This document shows, in pieces, positions 19,884 to 29,242 of a DNA stretch of 64,000 bases. How positions within the stretch are numbered: position 1 is the first letter of the stretch; each line of letters starts with the position of its first letter. The stretch is from Marinobacter shengliensis. Lineage in GTDB: Bacteria; Pseudomonadota; Gammaproteobacteria; Pseudomonadales; Oleiphilaceae. The DNA lies in assembly GCF_003007715.1 (NCBI RefSeq), contig NZ_PXNO01000022.1, positions 1 to 64,000 on the forward strand. The letters are read 5' to 3'. The position numbers and the translations under genes are program-made. A model generated the notes under the pieces. That model was not told the origin of the DNA. It made no database searches and saw nothing but the letters and a program-made list of their open reading frames with translations.

Positions 19884-21059
19884 TCAGATGTAGTAGTCCT
19901 TCAACGGAGGAAAGCCATTAAACTCCACCGCACTGTAAGTGGTGGTATAAGCCCCGGTCGACAACCAGTACATCCGGTCACCAATCGCCAGATTCAAAGG
20001 CAACGGATACTTGTGGTGCTCATACATGATATCGGCACTGTCACAGGTCGGCCCCGCAATCACACAGTCCTCGCCCTCGCCGGACTTCTCGGTCCAGATC
20101 GGAAACTTGATCGACTCATCCAGCGTCTCAATCAGCCCGGAGAACTTGCCCACATCGGTAAACACCCAGCGGTGCAACGCGGTACGGGACTTCCTGGAAA
20201 TCAGCACCACCTCACTCACCAGCACACCGGCGTTAGAGATCAGCGACCGCCCCGGCTCAATAATGATTTCCGGCAGATCGTCGCCAAAATCCTCCCGCAG
20301 GAAACGGGCAATTTCTTCTGCATACACCGCCAGCTCATTGGTGCGGGTGATGTAGTTGGCCGGAAAACCACCGCCCATGTTGATCATCTTCAGCTCAATG
20401 CCGTCTTCTTCCTTCAGGCGCTCAAAAATCACCTTCACCTTGTTCAAGGCCGCATCCCAGGCGCCGATTTCCCGCTGCTGGGAACCCACGTGGAATGACA
20501 CACCGTAAGGCACCAGGCCCAGATCGCGAGCCAGGATCAGCAGGTCCATGGCCATATCCGTCTGGCAGCCAAACTTGCGGGACAACGGCCAGTCTGCGGT
20601 CAGGGTGCCTTCGGTCAGAATGCGCACATACACTTTTGAGCCCGGCGCCGCTTTCGCGATGTTGCGCAGGTCGGCTTCGGAGTCAGTGGCAAACAGGCGC
20701 ACGCCCTTCTCGTAGAAGGTGCGAATGTCCTTCGCCTTCTTGATGGTGTTGCCATAACTGATGCGATCACCGGTCACGCCCAGGCCCATCACCTTGTCCA
20801 GCTCATACACCGATGCGATATCGAAACAGGCACCCTTATCCCGCAGCATGGTCAGAATCTGCGGCGCCGGGTTGGCTTTAACCGCATAGTAAACCTTGGC
20901 GTACGGGAACCCTTCCACCAGCTCCTCGTACTGACGGTCAATGGTCTGGGTGTCGATGACCACAAACGGGGTTTCCTTGCCGTCGGCAAAGTCCTTGATC
21001 CGCTTGAAGGTCTCGGCGCTGTAATAATCGGCGATGTCAGCGTTGGGGTTCAGATTCAT
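19884..21059 (-). CDS. Type III PLP-dependent ornithine/lysine decarboxylase
   Basis: 391 residues from the ATG at 21059 (MNLNPN). Alanine-racemase-fold decarboxylase. The PLP lysine is in YYAVKANPAP, HVGSQ and MGGGFPANY are typical, EPGRS binds phosphate, and CDSADIMYE carries the partner-subunit cysteine and aspartate. It produces putrescine and/or cadaverine in the cytoplasm. The bacterial proteins of this group may be bifunctional, so substrate preference cannot be read safely. The extension to 21164 is rejected because a GGAGGGA lies upstream of 21059 and the extra residues look non-coding. Confidence 0.9.
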   Translation of the reverse strand: MNLNPNADIADYYSAETFKRIKDFADGKETPFVVIDTQTIDRQYEELVEGFPYAKVYYAVKANPAPQILTMLRDKGACFDIASVYELDKVMGLGVTGDRISYGNTIKKAKDIRTFYEKGVRLFATDSEADLRNIAKAAPGSKVYVRILTEGTLTADWPLSRKFGCQTDMAMDLLILARDLGLVPYGVSFHVGSQQREIGAWDAALNKVKVIFERLKEEDGIELKMINMGGGFPANYITRTNELAVYAEEIARFLREDFGDDLPEIIIEPGRSLISNAGVLVSEVVLISRKSRTALHRWVFTDVGKFSGLIETLDESIKFPIWTEKSGEGEDCVIAGPTCDSADIMYEHHKYPLPLNLAIGDRMYWLSTGAYTTTYSAVEFNGFPPLKDYYI

Positions 21060-21230
21060 GGGTGGTGTGTCCCTCCACAGGGTAAACGGGCATAAAAAAA
21101 GGGTAGCACAGCCTCGCCGTGTTACCCGTGAATAGTCGCGATCATCAGGCTTTTTTCTGACCACCGCAAATGCGCATATATACCCATAAATCCGGCAACG
21201 GAAACCGGACCTCTGGCAGAGAATTCTGTA

Positions 21231-22049
21231 TCACACCGCCACCGGCCAAAGCGGCGTCGGCTCTGTCGGCCCGTCCGGATCCTGGGGGCAGCTCTGCCTG
21301 TTCAGATAATCCAGAATGGCCTCTTTTAGATCGCTGCCCTGGCCGAGCCCCTGGTTGCCAAACAGCCGGTTGAATTCCAGAACGTAGGGGTAGCCGTCAA
21401 CCAGCGCTATATCAAAGCCAGCGTGGTCTACTCCCAACTCTCTCGCCAACCGCAGGGCCAATTCGGTGACCACCCCTGGCACCTCGCTGGTATCAATTTT
21501 CCCACCCCGGGCCACGTTGTTGTAGAAGCCCTGTTCCGCCTGGGTTCGCCAATAGGCCGTCAGCACCCGGTCACCCACCACCACAACCCGCACATCGCGG
21601 TCGATAGGCAAGTATTCCTGAGCATAAAGTACGTGGGTACGTTCGCAGTACCGGCGCCAGTCGTCCCGGTTTTCAATCAGCCACACTCCTTCGCCCATAC
21701 TGGCCTTGGGCAGCTTCGCCACAAAGGGCAGGGCCATGGTGTCCCAGATCAGATCCCGCTCCTGGGGGCCGTTGGCTTCGATCAACGTCCAGGGGGTGTG
21801 TTCCGGCGCTACGGTCTGGAACGCACGGGTCATCTCCACCTTGTCATGACCAATGCGGTAGCTGGCCTCGCTTGGAAACACGCGGCACTTGAGCCCATGG
21901 ACCAGGGCGTTCAGTTGCCAGTATTCCGGGAACAGCACCCAGTCGGCGTCTCGCAGCAGGTCCTTGTGTCGAAGGAACTGCTCCGGCTTGAGTACTGTGG
22001 TGTCAGGAAAGCCAAGGGTACGGAAGATATCAAAGGAAACCAGGTGCAT
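21231..22049 (-). CDS. ATP-grasp ligase (RimK-like)
   Basis: 272 residues starting MHLVSFDIFRTLGFP. ATP-grasp features are FVAKLPKASMGEGVW (ATP loop), YAQEYLP, DVRVVVVGDRVL, NNVARGG and YVLEFNRLFGNQG (metal ligands Glu and Asn). This family joins an amino acid to a carboxyl group with ATP. The acceptor here is unknown; RimK-type alpha-L-glutamate ligation is the nearest model. It is divergent from the DUF6746 gene and tandem with the decarboxylase gene. Confidence 0.85.
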   Translation of the reverse strand: MHLVSFDIFRTLGFPDTTVLKPEQFLRHKDLLRDADWVLFPEYWQLNALVHGLKCRVFPSEASYRIGHDKVEMTRAFQTVAPEHTPWTLIEANGPQERDLIWDTMALPFVAKLPKASMGEGVWLIENRDDWRRYCERTHVLYAQEYLPIDRDVRVVVVGDRVLTAYWRTQAEQGFYNNVARGGKIDTSEVPGVVTELALRLARELGVDHAGFDIALVDGYPYVLEFNRLFGNQGLGQGSDLKEAILDYLNRQSCPQDPDGPTEPTPLWPVAV

Positions 22050-22128
22050 GGTGTCAGCGGCACTCCAGATAGGTTGCGCGCATTTTATACAGAATCCGGT
22101 TCCGGACAAGCTACCTCAGGAAAAATAA

Positions 22129-22157
22129 TTGACCGGCGTCATGGACAGAGCGAATAT
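22129..22157 (+). promoter_or_regulatory. Possible sigma-70 promoter of the DUF6746 gene
   Basis: TTGACC at 22129-22134 and GAATAT at 22152-22157 with 17-bp spacing, immediately before the Fur-box-like dyad. Confidence 0.4.
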
Positions 22158-22158
22158 A

Positions 22159-22177
22159 AATGATAATACTTTGCATT
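22159..22177 (+). promoter_or_regulatory. Fur-box-like operator upstream of the DUF6746 gene
   Basis: AATGATAATACTTTGCATT is a near-perfect dyad that agrees with the AATGANAATNATTNTCATT form of the Fur box at 15 of 17 specified positions. It lies 19 bp upstream of the start codon and directly after a possible promoter, a position expected to allow iron-dependent repression. Confidence 0.6.
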
Positions 22178-22196
22178 AACACAAAAGGAGCTACCC

Positions 22197-22568
22197 ATGA
22201 CCAAAAACCTGATGTTTGCCACCCTCACCTGCGCCGCCTTTGCATTCGGCGCCAACGCCCACGCCAGTGACGTCGAGCACTTCAAGGGCAAGCCCTCTGA
22301 CACCCTGGAACAAGCGGTTAGCAACTTCTCGGAATACAACAATAAGTTGGAAAAGGTATTGGCCGGAGACATGACCCCCGAGGCCATGAACGAGGTCCAC
22401 GAATTGACCTATACCCTGGAAAACGCCCTGGGCAAGATCAATGAGGAACTGCGCGAACTGGCGGATGTGCTGGAAGAAGTTCACGTTGCCTCCGAGCACG
22501 CTAATGGCAACGCTGTTAAAAAGCACGGGCAGAAGTACCTTGAAGTCAGTCGGGAAGTGATCAGATAA
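22197..22568 (+). CDS. DUF6746 family small periplasmic protein
   Basis: 123 residues. A signal peptide ends near ANAHASD, and the mature part is almost wholly helical and charged. AAGGAG precedes the ATG. I recognise it as the DUF6746 type, with no known function. The Fur-box-like operator suggests induction on iron limitation or by another metal signal. No metal-binding motif stands out beyond several histidines and many glutamates. Confidence 0.8.
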   Translation: MTKNLMFATLTCAAFAFGANAHASDVEHFKGKPSDTLEQAVSNFSEYNNKLEKVLAGDMTPEAMNEVHELTYTLENALGKINEELRELADVLEEVHVASEHANGNAVKKHGQKYLEVSREVIR

Positions 22569-22640
22569 CGGATTGCTGTTCCGGTTCTCCATCGCTGCTA
22601 ACCTGAAGGCTACTCACCCGGTGAACACAGGTTAGTGGCG

Positions 22641-23495
22641 ATGGCCGTTCTTGATCCGCAAGCGCAGGCACTGTTACAGCAGGTTGAACAGGATACCCAC
22701 TCGGGCGCCAGTCAACTGGCGCTGACGACTCTGCGCCAGCTGCACCGCTACGTCGCTGAACAACCGGCGGCAATACAAGGCCTGGAACCGTTGTTGGCTG
22801 CCCTGACCAAAGCCCGCCCCAGCATGGTGGTGATTGGCAACAGTGTCGACCGCCTGCAACGAGCAATGGCTGAGAATCTACAGTCAGCTGAAAGCGCCAT
22901 TCAGGCATTAATCATCGAGCTCGAATCAGCCACCAGCCAGCTGATCGCCCACGCCCGCGCACTTGTACAACACGGCAACACCATCCTGACCCACAGCGCC
23001 AGTTCTGTGGTGCTGCAGTGTCTGACCGAACTGGCCCGGGATGGCGTGGAGTTTTCGGTGATCTGCACCCAAAGCAGCCCCGGTTTCGAGGGCCACGGCC
23101 TGGCCACAGCGCTGGCCCACCAAGGGGTTCCGGTCACACTGATTACCGATGCCCAGGTCGGTCTGTTTATGCCGAGAGCAGACCTTGTGTTCACCGGCTG
23201 CGACTGCTGGCTGGCGGACCATCACTTTATCAATAAGAGCGGCACGCTGCTTGTAGCCCTGGCCGCGCGGCATGCGGGAACGCCGTTCTGGGTATTGGCG
23301 GACACTTTCCGGGACAGCCCGGAAACCGTTAACAGCATCCAACTCGAGGAAATGCCCGCGGATGAACTGCAGGGGCCCGCAGAGACGGGCATAACCGTGC
23401 GCAATATCTACTTCGAACCGGTGCCTGATAACCTGGTGACCGGGCGGGTCAGCGAGAAGGGCATTTTTTCGTTCCCTGCTGGGCCTGGGCGGTGA
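22641..23495 (+). CDS. eIF2B-alpha/beta/delta-like family protein
   Basis: About 284 residues. An N-terminal helical half (about 1-90) is followed by a Rossmann-like half with ILTHSASSVV, FSVICTQSSPGFEGHG, DAQVGLFMPRADLVFTGCD and NKSGTLLVALAARHAGTPFWVLAD. These match the eIF2B/methylthioribose-1-phosphate isomerase superfamily. Bacterial members can be sugar-phosphate isomerases; the substrate is unknown here. The start is the ATG at 22641 or the GTG at 22635; no good ribosome binding site marks either. Its 3' end overlaps the convergent hrpB by 47 bp. Confidence 0.8.
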   Translation: MAVLDPQAQALLQQVEQDTHSGASQLALTTLRQLHRYVAEQPAAIQGLEPLLAALTKARPSMVVIGNSVDRLQRAMAENLQSAESAIQALIIELESATSQLIAHARALVQHGNTILTHSASSVVLQCLTELARDGVEFSVICTQSSPGFEGHGLATALAHQGVPVTLITDAQVGLFMPRADLVFTGCDCWLADHHFINKSGTLLVALAARHAGTPFWVLADTFRDSPETVNSIQLEEMPADELQGPAETGITVRNIYFEPVPDNLVTGRVSEKGIFSFPAGPGR

Positions 23496-25923
23496 GTGGG
23501 TCGTCGGGCCAGGGGTGTTTGGGATAACGGCCACGCATGTCCTTGCGCACCTCGGGATAGGCGTTCTGCCAGAAACTGGCCAGGTCGGCAGTAACCGCTA
23601 AAGGCCGCTGGGCCGGTGACAAAAGGTGAATCAACACCGGTACTCGACCACCCGCCACTTTCGGCGTTTCGGTCCAGCCAAACAACGCCTGCAACTTGGC
23701 CGCCAGCACAGGGCCATTTTCAGCGCAGTAGTCCAGGGTGACATTCTGGCCGGTGGGAATAGTCAGAGATCTGGGCGCGAGTTCGTCCAGTTGTTGCTGT
23801 TGCGGATAATCCAGCAGGGCACTCAGGGCCTGAACCAGATTGATACCCGCCAGGTCAGACCAGCGCTTCATGCCCGCCATAAACGGCGCTAACCAGGTCT
23901 CCAGAGTGTCCAGCAAGAACTGGTCGCTGACCTCCGGCCAGTCGCCAGGGAACTGCCCCGCCAGCAATCGCACCCGGGCAACCCACTGGCGGGCCGCATC
24001 GCTCCAGGGCAGGCTGTCCAGACCTTTGCGGCGCACCGCATCCAGCAGCCCCTGCTGAACCAGTTCCGGGGCAACCTGATTCAGCGGCTTCTCCGCCAGC
24101 ACCAGTGCCCCGAGCTTACGGATCCGGCGGGCGACGATGGTACCGCGTTTGTCGTCCCACAGGGCATCCTCACGTTCTTCGATATGGTTAGCCAGGTCCT
24201 GTTCAAGGTCCGTGAGATCGACCGGTGCCGCCAGATAAATCGTCGCTTCCCGGGCCTTACCATCCAGATCCGCCGTCACCAGCCAGTCCTGCCGAGCCAG
24301 GGGATCGTCCTCCCGCAACACCGCACCCTTGCCGTTACTCAACTGATACCGGGGCATGGCCCCTGAGCGGCGGCGGGCAATACGGTCCGGATAGGCCTGG
24401 GCCAACACCCGCCCAACGTCGGTTTCCGAGGGTAAATCCTGTGCCAGCTGGCCACGGCACAGTCGTTTTGCCGCCTGCCGAACCGCCTGCACCCGTGCGG
24501 CATCCAGCCCGCGATGACCGCGTTCGCCCCGCAGCACCCGAATCCGTTCATGCAGATCCGCACCGGAGCCTGGCCCGAGCAGATCCCGCTCCTCCAACAG
24601 CGCCGCCAGCTCGGCCGCCAGCTGGCCCAGCCCCAGGGTACGGCCTTTGATCACCATATGGGCCAGGCGAGGGTGCAGGCCCAGCTCCCGGGCCGCCTTG
24701 CCGTGGTCTGTGATGGCTCCCTCGGCATCCAGCAGTTCCAGCCACTGCAACAACGCCACCGCCTGCTGCCAGTGCGCCTTCGGCGGGGCATCAATCCAAC
24801 CCACCTGCTCCGGGGAACGGGCCCCCCACTGGGCCAATTCCAGCACCACCGGCGCCAGGTCGGCTTGCTGGATTTCCGGCGGCGTGTAGTCCGCCAACCC
24901 GAACTGCTCCGACTCACTCCACAGCCTGTAACACACCCCCGGCTCCACCCGACCGGCCCGGCCCTTGCGCTGCTCGGCAGACGCCTTCGATACCCGCCCG
25001 GTCACTAGGCGCGTCATACCGCTGTTAGGATCAAACACTGCCCGGCGCTGCTGGCCGGCATCAATCACCACCCGCACGCCTTCAATAGTCAGACTGGTCT
25101 CGGCAATCGCCGTGGCCAGCACAATCTTTCGGGTACCATCCGGCGCCGGCGAAATCGCCCGGTCCTGTTCTTCGGACTTTAAATTACCGTACAAGGGGGC
25201 CAGCAGTACGTTAGCCGGCAACTGCCCCGCCAGCTGCTGCGCCACTCGCCGAATCTCCCCGGCCCCGGGCAGGAACACCAGCAGGGAGCCGGTCTGATCC
25301 CGAAGCGCTTCCTGAACCACCGCCACCACCTGATCCACAACCCGGCCATTACGGGGCAGGGGCCGGTACATCACCTCCACCGGAAACGCCCGGCCCTCGC
25401 TGGTGATTACAGGTACATTCCCCAGTACCCGGGCAATGGGCGCGGTGTCCAGCGTGGCCGACATCACCAGCAATCGCAGGTCTTCCCGCAGGGCCTGCTG
25501 ACTCTCCCGCACCAGCGCCAATCCCAGATCGGCTTGCAAGGAGCGCTCGTGAAACTCATCAAACAACACAGCAGCATAGTCTTCCAGCATCGGGTCGTTC
25601 TGAATCAGGCGCGTCAGAATGCCCTCGGTCACCACCTCAATCCTGGTGCTACCTGACACTTTGGTATCCAGACGAGTCCGATACCCCACCGTCTGCCCCG
25701 GCGCTTCCCCAAGCTGCTTCGCCATATACCGAGCCGCCGACCGCGCCGCCAGCCGCCTGGGCTCCAACATCAGGATCTTCCGGTTGTCCCGCCACGGGGC
25801 ATCCAACAGAGCCAGCGGAACCCTTGTCGTTTTACCCGCGCCCGGCGGGGCCTGAAGCAGGGCCGTGGTGCCCTCTTTCAGCGTTTGTTTCAGCTCTGGG
25901 AGTATGTGTTCTATTGGGAGCAT
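23449..25923 (-). CDS. hrpB: ATP-dependent helicase HrpB
   Basis: 824 residues, normal HrpB length. It is a DEAH-type helicase with Walker A PPGAGKTT (about 25-32), DEFHERS (Walker B), SATLD (motif III), the helicase C-terminal domain with AIAETSLTI and RKGRAGR, and the HrpB-specific C-terminal region. The ATP-dependent remodelling target (RNA) is not well defined. It lies in an unrelated neighbourhood and overlaps the convergent eIF2B-like gene at its end. The ATG at 25923 is preceded by an A-C rich stretch without a clear ribosome binding site. Confidence 0.93.
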   Translation of the reverse strand: MLPIEHILPELKQTLKEGTTALLQAPPGAGKTTRVPLALLDAPWRDNRKILMLEPRRLAARSAARYMAKQLGEAPGQTVGYRTRLDTKVSGSTRIEVVTEGILTRLIQNDPMLEDYAAVLFDEFHERSLQADLGLALVRESQQALREDLRLLVMSATLDTAPIARVLGNVPVITSEGRAFPVEVMYRPLPRNGRVVDQVVAVVQEALRDQTGSLLVFLPGAGEIRRVAQQLAGQLPANVLLAPLYGNLKSEEQDRAISPAPDGTRKIVLATAIAETSLTIEGVRVVIDAGQQRRAVFDPNSGMTRLVTGRVSKASAEQRKGRAGRVEPGVCYRLWSESEQFGLADYTPPEIQQADLAPVVLELAQWGARSPEQVGWIDAPPKAHWQQAVALLQWLELLDAEGAITDHGKAARELGLHPRLAHMVIKGRTLGLGQLAAELAALLEERDLLGPGSGADLHERIRVLRGERGHRGLDAARVQAVRQAAKRLCRGQLAQDLPSETDVGRVLAQAYPDRIARRRSGAMPRYQLSNGKGAVLREDDPLARQDWLVTADLDGKAREATIYLAAPVDLTDLEQDLANHIEEREDALWDDKRGTIVARRIRKLGALVLAEKPLNQVAPELVQQGLLDAVRRKGLDSLPWSDAARQWVARVRLLAGQFPGDWPEVSDQFLLDTLETWLAPFMAGMKRWSDLAGINLVQALSALLDYPQQQQLDELAPRSLTIPTGQNVTLDYCAENGPVLAAKLQALFGWTETPKVAGGRVPVLIHLLSPAQRPLAVTADLASFWQNAYPEVRKDMRGRYPKHPWPDDPLTAQAQQGTKKCPSR

Positions 25924-25954
25924 GGGGTGTGGTTGGGTTTAGCCTGCTGGTTTC

Positions 25955-26054
25955 GGGTGTGGCGCGGGGGTGTTTTGGTTTTTTTGGCCGAAAAAGAACT
26001 CGCTTCGCTCAGACACCTTTATTCGGTCAAAAAAACCAAAACACCCCCACACCC
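25955..26054. repeat. Long hairpin, family A copy 2
   Basis: The arms at 25955-25992 and 26022-26054 pair over about 33 bp with one 5-nt bulge (GGCGC) and one G-T. The core, read on the minus strand, is GTGTCTGAGCGAAGCGAG (25999-26016), the same as in copy 1. The arm sequence is unrelated to the arms of copies 1 and 3. It lies upstream of hrpB. The stretch from 26055 to 26172 between copies 2 and 3 shows nothing I recognise. Confidence 0.85.
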
Positions 26055-26172
26055 TGCGTAACTTTAAGGGTATATCCAGAGGTTACCATGGTCTGTCTGG
26101 GGTTAAGCGGCTCATGCTGTCAAACACACCCGGCAATTTTTTCTTCAGCGGAACCGCCATGGTCAGCTAGAG

Positions 26173-26261
26173 CGGGGTGGTGGGGTATTTTTTTCCGCCG
26201 GAAATGAATGTCTGAGCGCAGCGAGTTTCATTTCCAAGGCAAAAAATACCCCACCACCCCG
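26173..26261. repeat. Long hairpin, family A copy 3
   Basis: A perfect 21-bp outer stem (26173-26193 with 26241-26261) and a perfect 9-bp inner stem (26200-26208 with 26227-26235) enclose the core TGTCTGAGCGCAGCGAG, one base different from copies 1 and 2. It sits just after the MFS gene on its transcribed side, so it may terminate that transcript. Confidence 0.85.
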
Positions 26262-26295
26262 ATCAATCCCCCAGAACCCGCAGTCTGGGGCCAAA

Positions 26296-27498
26296 TCAAG
26301 ACCGCGAATGCCAAGAGTCAGCACTAGGCACAAAGAACGCAAACAAAAGCCCAAATGCCAGCGCCGCCACTCCAATACCGAAGGCAGACCCAAGGGTTCC
26401 GCCCGCATCCAGCCATTGTTTGGTGAGCCACGGCCCAACCATCTGGGTGAAACCGTAAAGCGCCACCATCGCCGCCGACAACCGGGGCCCCTGATGAGGA
26501 TGCAATGCCCGTCCGATACGCTGAGTCAGCAGCACCGTACCCAGGAACGTGCCGCCTACCAGGGCTGCACACAGGACCAACCCCAAGGCCCCAGGCCAGA
26601 CCACCGCCGCCAGCACCCCCGCCAGCTGGATCAGGAAATTCAGCCTCAATGCCGGCAGATCCCCCATCAGGGCCCCCAACTTGTTCCAGAGCCAGGGTGC
26701 GGGAATGGTAAACAGGGCTACGATCACCCAGGTGCCGTCCAGTAGCCCGTGGCCCTGGGGCAAGGTCATCTTGGCCAGCAGCGGCAGGAAGGTCATGGGT
26801 AGGATGTACCCCAGGCCAGCCCCGGCATAGGACAGGAACAACGGAATACTCGCGCGATCCAGTAACGGGGTATTGCTGACCACCTGCCCGGAATCGTCGT
26901 GCTGGCGCACCGGTACGTCCAGCCTGCGAAGCTGCATGGCGCCCCACCAGGCTATTGGTATCGACAACACCGCCGCGGGCCACCAGCGCTCGGCGCCTTC
27001 AAGCAGGGTCGCAGAACCGGTGACCAGTCCGCTGGACACCAGCAGGCCGATGCCCACACCGATATAGACCAGGCCGCTGAGCGAGGCCCTGTTGCGCAAC
27101 ACCAGCCACTCCAGTATCAAAGCAGGCGCCTGCACGAACACCACGCCGTTGGCCACGCCGTTCAGCCAGCGGCTTGCGAATATAACCGTGAGGTTGTCGA
27201 TCTGGGTGACCACCAGTGTGGTGACCACATGGATAGCGAGGAACAGCGGCAGCATGACACGGATCTGGTCAATCCGATGCCAGCGAATGGCCAGCATGGC
27301 GCCCATCAGGTATCCAAGATAGTTCCAGGTGGCGACGGCAGCGCCATCCGCTGCGCTGAATTGGCCGTCTGCAACCAGGTAGGGCAACAGCGGGGTGTAA
27401 ATAAACCGGCCAAGGCCATGCACCACCAGCAGCACCAGGGCGCCGGCGGTCAGAACGGTAAACAGCTGTCTTTGGTCAGCAGAGTGCGAGTTGGTCAT
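26296..27498 (-). CDS. MFS transporter (YbfB/YjiJ family)
   Basis: 400 residues with about 12 hydrophobic segments. The N-terminal HGLGRFIYTPLLPYLV segment is typical of the YbfB/YjiJ branch. The substrate is unknown. The gene stands alone, followed by a family A hairpin that could terminate it. Confidence 0.85.
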   Translation of the reverse strand: MTNSHSADQRQLFTVLTAGALVLLVVHGLGRFIYTPLLPYLVADGQFSAADGAAVATWNYLGYLMGAMLAIRWHRIDQIRVMLPLFLAIHVVTTLVVTQIDNLTVIFASRWLNGVANGVVFVQAPALILEWLVLRNRASLSGLVYIGVGIGLLVSSGLVTGSATLLEGAERWWPAAVLSIPIAWWGAMQLRRLDVPVRQHDDSGQVVSNTPLLDRASIPLFLSYAGAGLGYILPMTFLPLLAKMTLPQGHGLLDGTWVIVALFTIPAPWLWNKLGALMGDLPALRLNFLIQLAGVLAAVVWPGALGLVLCAALVGGTFLGTVLLTQRIGRALHPHQGPRLSAAMVALYGFTQMVGPWLTKQWLDAGGTLGSAFGIGVAALAFGLLFAFFVPSADSWHSRS

Positions 27499-27624
27499 AG
27501 CGCAGCCCGGAGGTCGTGTCGATCAATGAAACGGCCGAGCAGTGTAGGTCACTACCGATTAATTGTCAGTGTGACTTTCGCAGGATAGGGTCCAAGCCGC
27601 TCGCCCGCCGAACGGGCCACGGGC

Positions 27625-28287
27625 TCAGGAGCCGGGGTTTCGGGCCTTGGCCCACTGGGTAATGCGCTGATAGGCCTGGGCCAGCTCCTGGGGCTTATGG
27701 GGCGGTTGGATCAGGGCCTGAAGCTGGCCCTCGGGGTTGAGCAAGGCGAAGTGACCACTGTGGTCCACCAGCAGTTGCCCGTCCACCTCCCGATGAACAA
27801 ACACGGCGCTGACACTCTTGGCCAGTTCACGCAGGGTCTCCAGGTCGCCGGTCAGGCCATGGAAGTTCTCACCGAAAAAGCCGGTGTAGGCTTTCAGCTG
27901 TTCCGGGGTGTCGTGTTCCGGGTCTGCCGTGACCAACAGGTAGTCCGGTTTGGGCACATCCGCCGACAACAGCTTGTCGGTCTGGCGCAGGTTGGCCATG
28001 GCCGCCGGGCAGATATCCGGGCAGTTGGTGTAGCCCACAAACACGAACGTCCACTGGCCCTTCAGGTCATCGCGGGTGACGGTTTCACCCTGTTCGTTGG
28101 TAAGGGTGAACTCCGCCAGGGGTCTTGGCTGCTCGTACACATAAGTGTTGTACTGGCTCAGGTCGGGCGCCGCCACTGGCGATTCACCGGCTCCTTTCAG
28201 GAACACCTGCCGGCCAACCGTCAGGCCGAACACCAGCATGACCACCAGGAACAAGACAAACAACGTGATGCGTAACGATCGCCCCAT
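27625..28287 (-). CDS. SCO1/SenC family copper chaperone for cytochrome oxidase
   Basis: 220 residues. One N-terminal membrane anchor (about 5-25) is followed by a periplasmic thioredoxin fold with the copper-binding CPDIC motif near 105 and a later histidine in VDHSGHFAL. It delivers copper to the CuA centre of subunit II. It is the last gene of the assembly cluster, 34 bp after cyoE. Confidence 0.92.
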   Translation of the reverse strand: MGRSLRITLFVLFLVVMLVFGLTVGRQVFLKGAGESPVAAPDLSQYNTYVYEQPRPLAEFTLTNEQGETVTRDDLKGQWTFVFVGYTNCPDICPAAMANLRQTDKLLSADVPKPDYLLVTADPEHDTPEQLKAYTGFFGENFHGLTGDLETLRELAKSVSAVFVHREVDGQLLVDHSGHFALLNPEGQLQALIQPPHKPQELAQAYQRITQWAKARNPGS

Positions 28288-28321
28288 GGGGCCTCCACTT
28301 TATAAACCCGGAAACTGTCAT

Positions 28322-29242
28322 TCAAAAATAGACAAAATGATCCACCAGCAGCACCACAAACAACGCCATCAAGTATGTGATGGAGTATTTGAAGGTGTTC
28401 AGCGCCACCCGCCGGTCATCGCCCTTCAACAACCGGATGGCGTATTGCAGGAACCTCAAGCCTAGTGCCAGTGCACCGATCAGGTAAATACCACCTGACA
28501 TCCCTGTGACAAAAGGTAGCAGGCTGACCGCCAATAGCATCAGGGTGTACAGCAGAATGTGCAGCTCGGTGTACTTGTTGCCATGGGTCACTGGCAGCAT
28601 GGGAATACCAGCCTTGGCGTATTCCTCTTTACGGTGAATGGCCAGGGCCCAGAAGTGCGGCGGTGTCCAGGCGAAGATGATCAGTACCAGCAGCAGGGCG
28701 TGGCCCTCTACCTGACCGGTAACGGCGGTCCATCCCAGTAAGGGGGGCATGGCGCCTGCCAGACCACCAATGGTAATGTTCTGTGGCGTGGCCCGCTTCA
28801 GGAACAGGGTATACACCCCGGCGTAACCCACCAGTGAAGCCAGGGTTAGCCAGGCTGTCAGTTCATTTACCTGCCAGACCAGCACAACCATACCAACGGC
28901 CGCCAGTACGGTGGCAAACAGCAGGGCATCAATGGCAGCAATCCGTCCTGTGGCTACCGGACGCTTACGGGTGCGAGCCATTACGGTGTCGATCTTCTGA
29001 TCCACAACGTGGTTAACGACGGCCGCCGCCCCAGCCAGCAGCGCAATACCCAGGTTGCCATACAGCAAAACGCCCCAGCCAGGCACGCCAGGTGCTGCCA
29101 GCAGCATACCGATCACCGAGGTGAGGATCATCAGCGCCACCACCCGGGGCTTGGTCAGCTCCAGGTAGTCCCGCCAGGAAATGGATTTGCTCAGGGAACT
29201 CGCATGCTCCTCGGCCGGCAGCGCTTTGACTTGCTCGCTCAT
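28322..29242 (-). CDS. cyoE: Protoheme IX farnesyltransferase (heme O synthase)
   Basis: 306 residues, UbiA-type membrane prenyltransferase with about nine hydrophobic segments. The family's aspartate-rich motif appears as NHVVDQKIDTVMARTRKRP, and a second conserved loop as HRKEEYAKAGIPMLP. It makes heme O from heme B for the aa3 oxidase. Its start overlaps the end of ctaA by 4 bp, so the two heme-modifying enzymes are translationally coupled. Confidence 0.94.
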   Translation of the reverse strand: MSEQVKALPAEEHASSLSKSISWRDYLELTKPRVVALMILTSVIGMLLAAPGVPGWGVLLYGNLGIALLAGAAAVVNHVVDQKIDTVMARTRKRPVATGRIAAIDALLFATVLAAVGMVVLVWQVNELTAWLTLASLVGYAGVYTLFLKRATPQNITIGGLAGAMPPLLGWTAVTGQVEGHALLLVLIIFAWTPPHFWALAIHRKEEYAKAGIPMLPVTHGNKYTELHILLYTLMLLAVSLLPFVTGMSGGIYLIGALALGLRFLQYAIRLLKGDDRRVALNTFKYSITYLMALFVVLLVDHFVYF

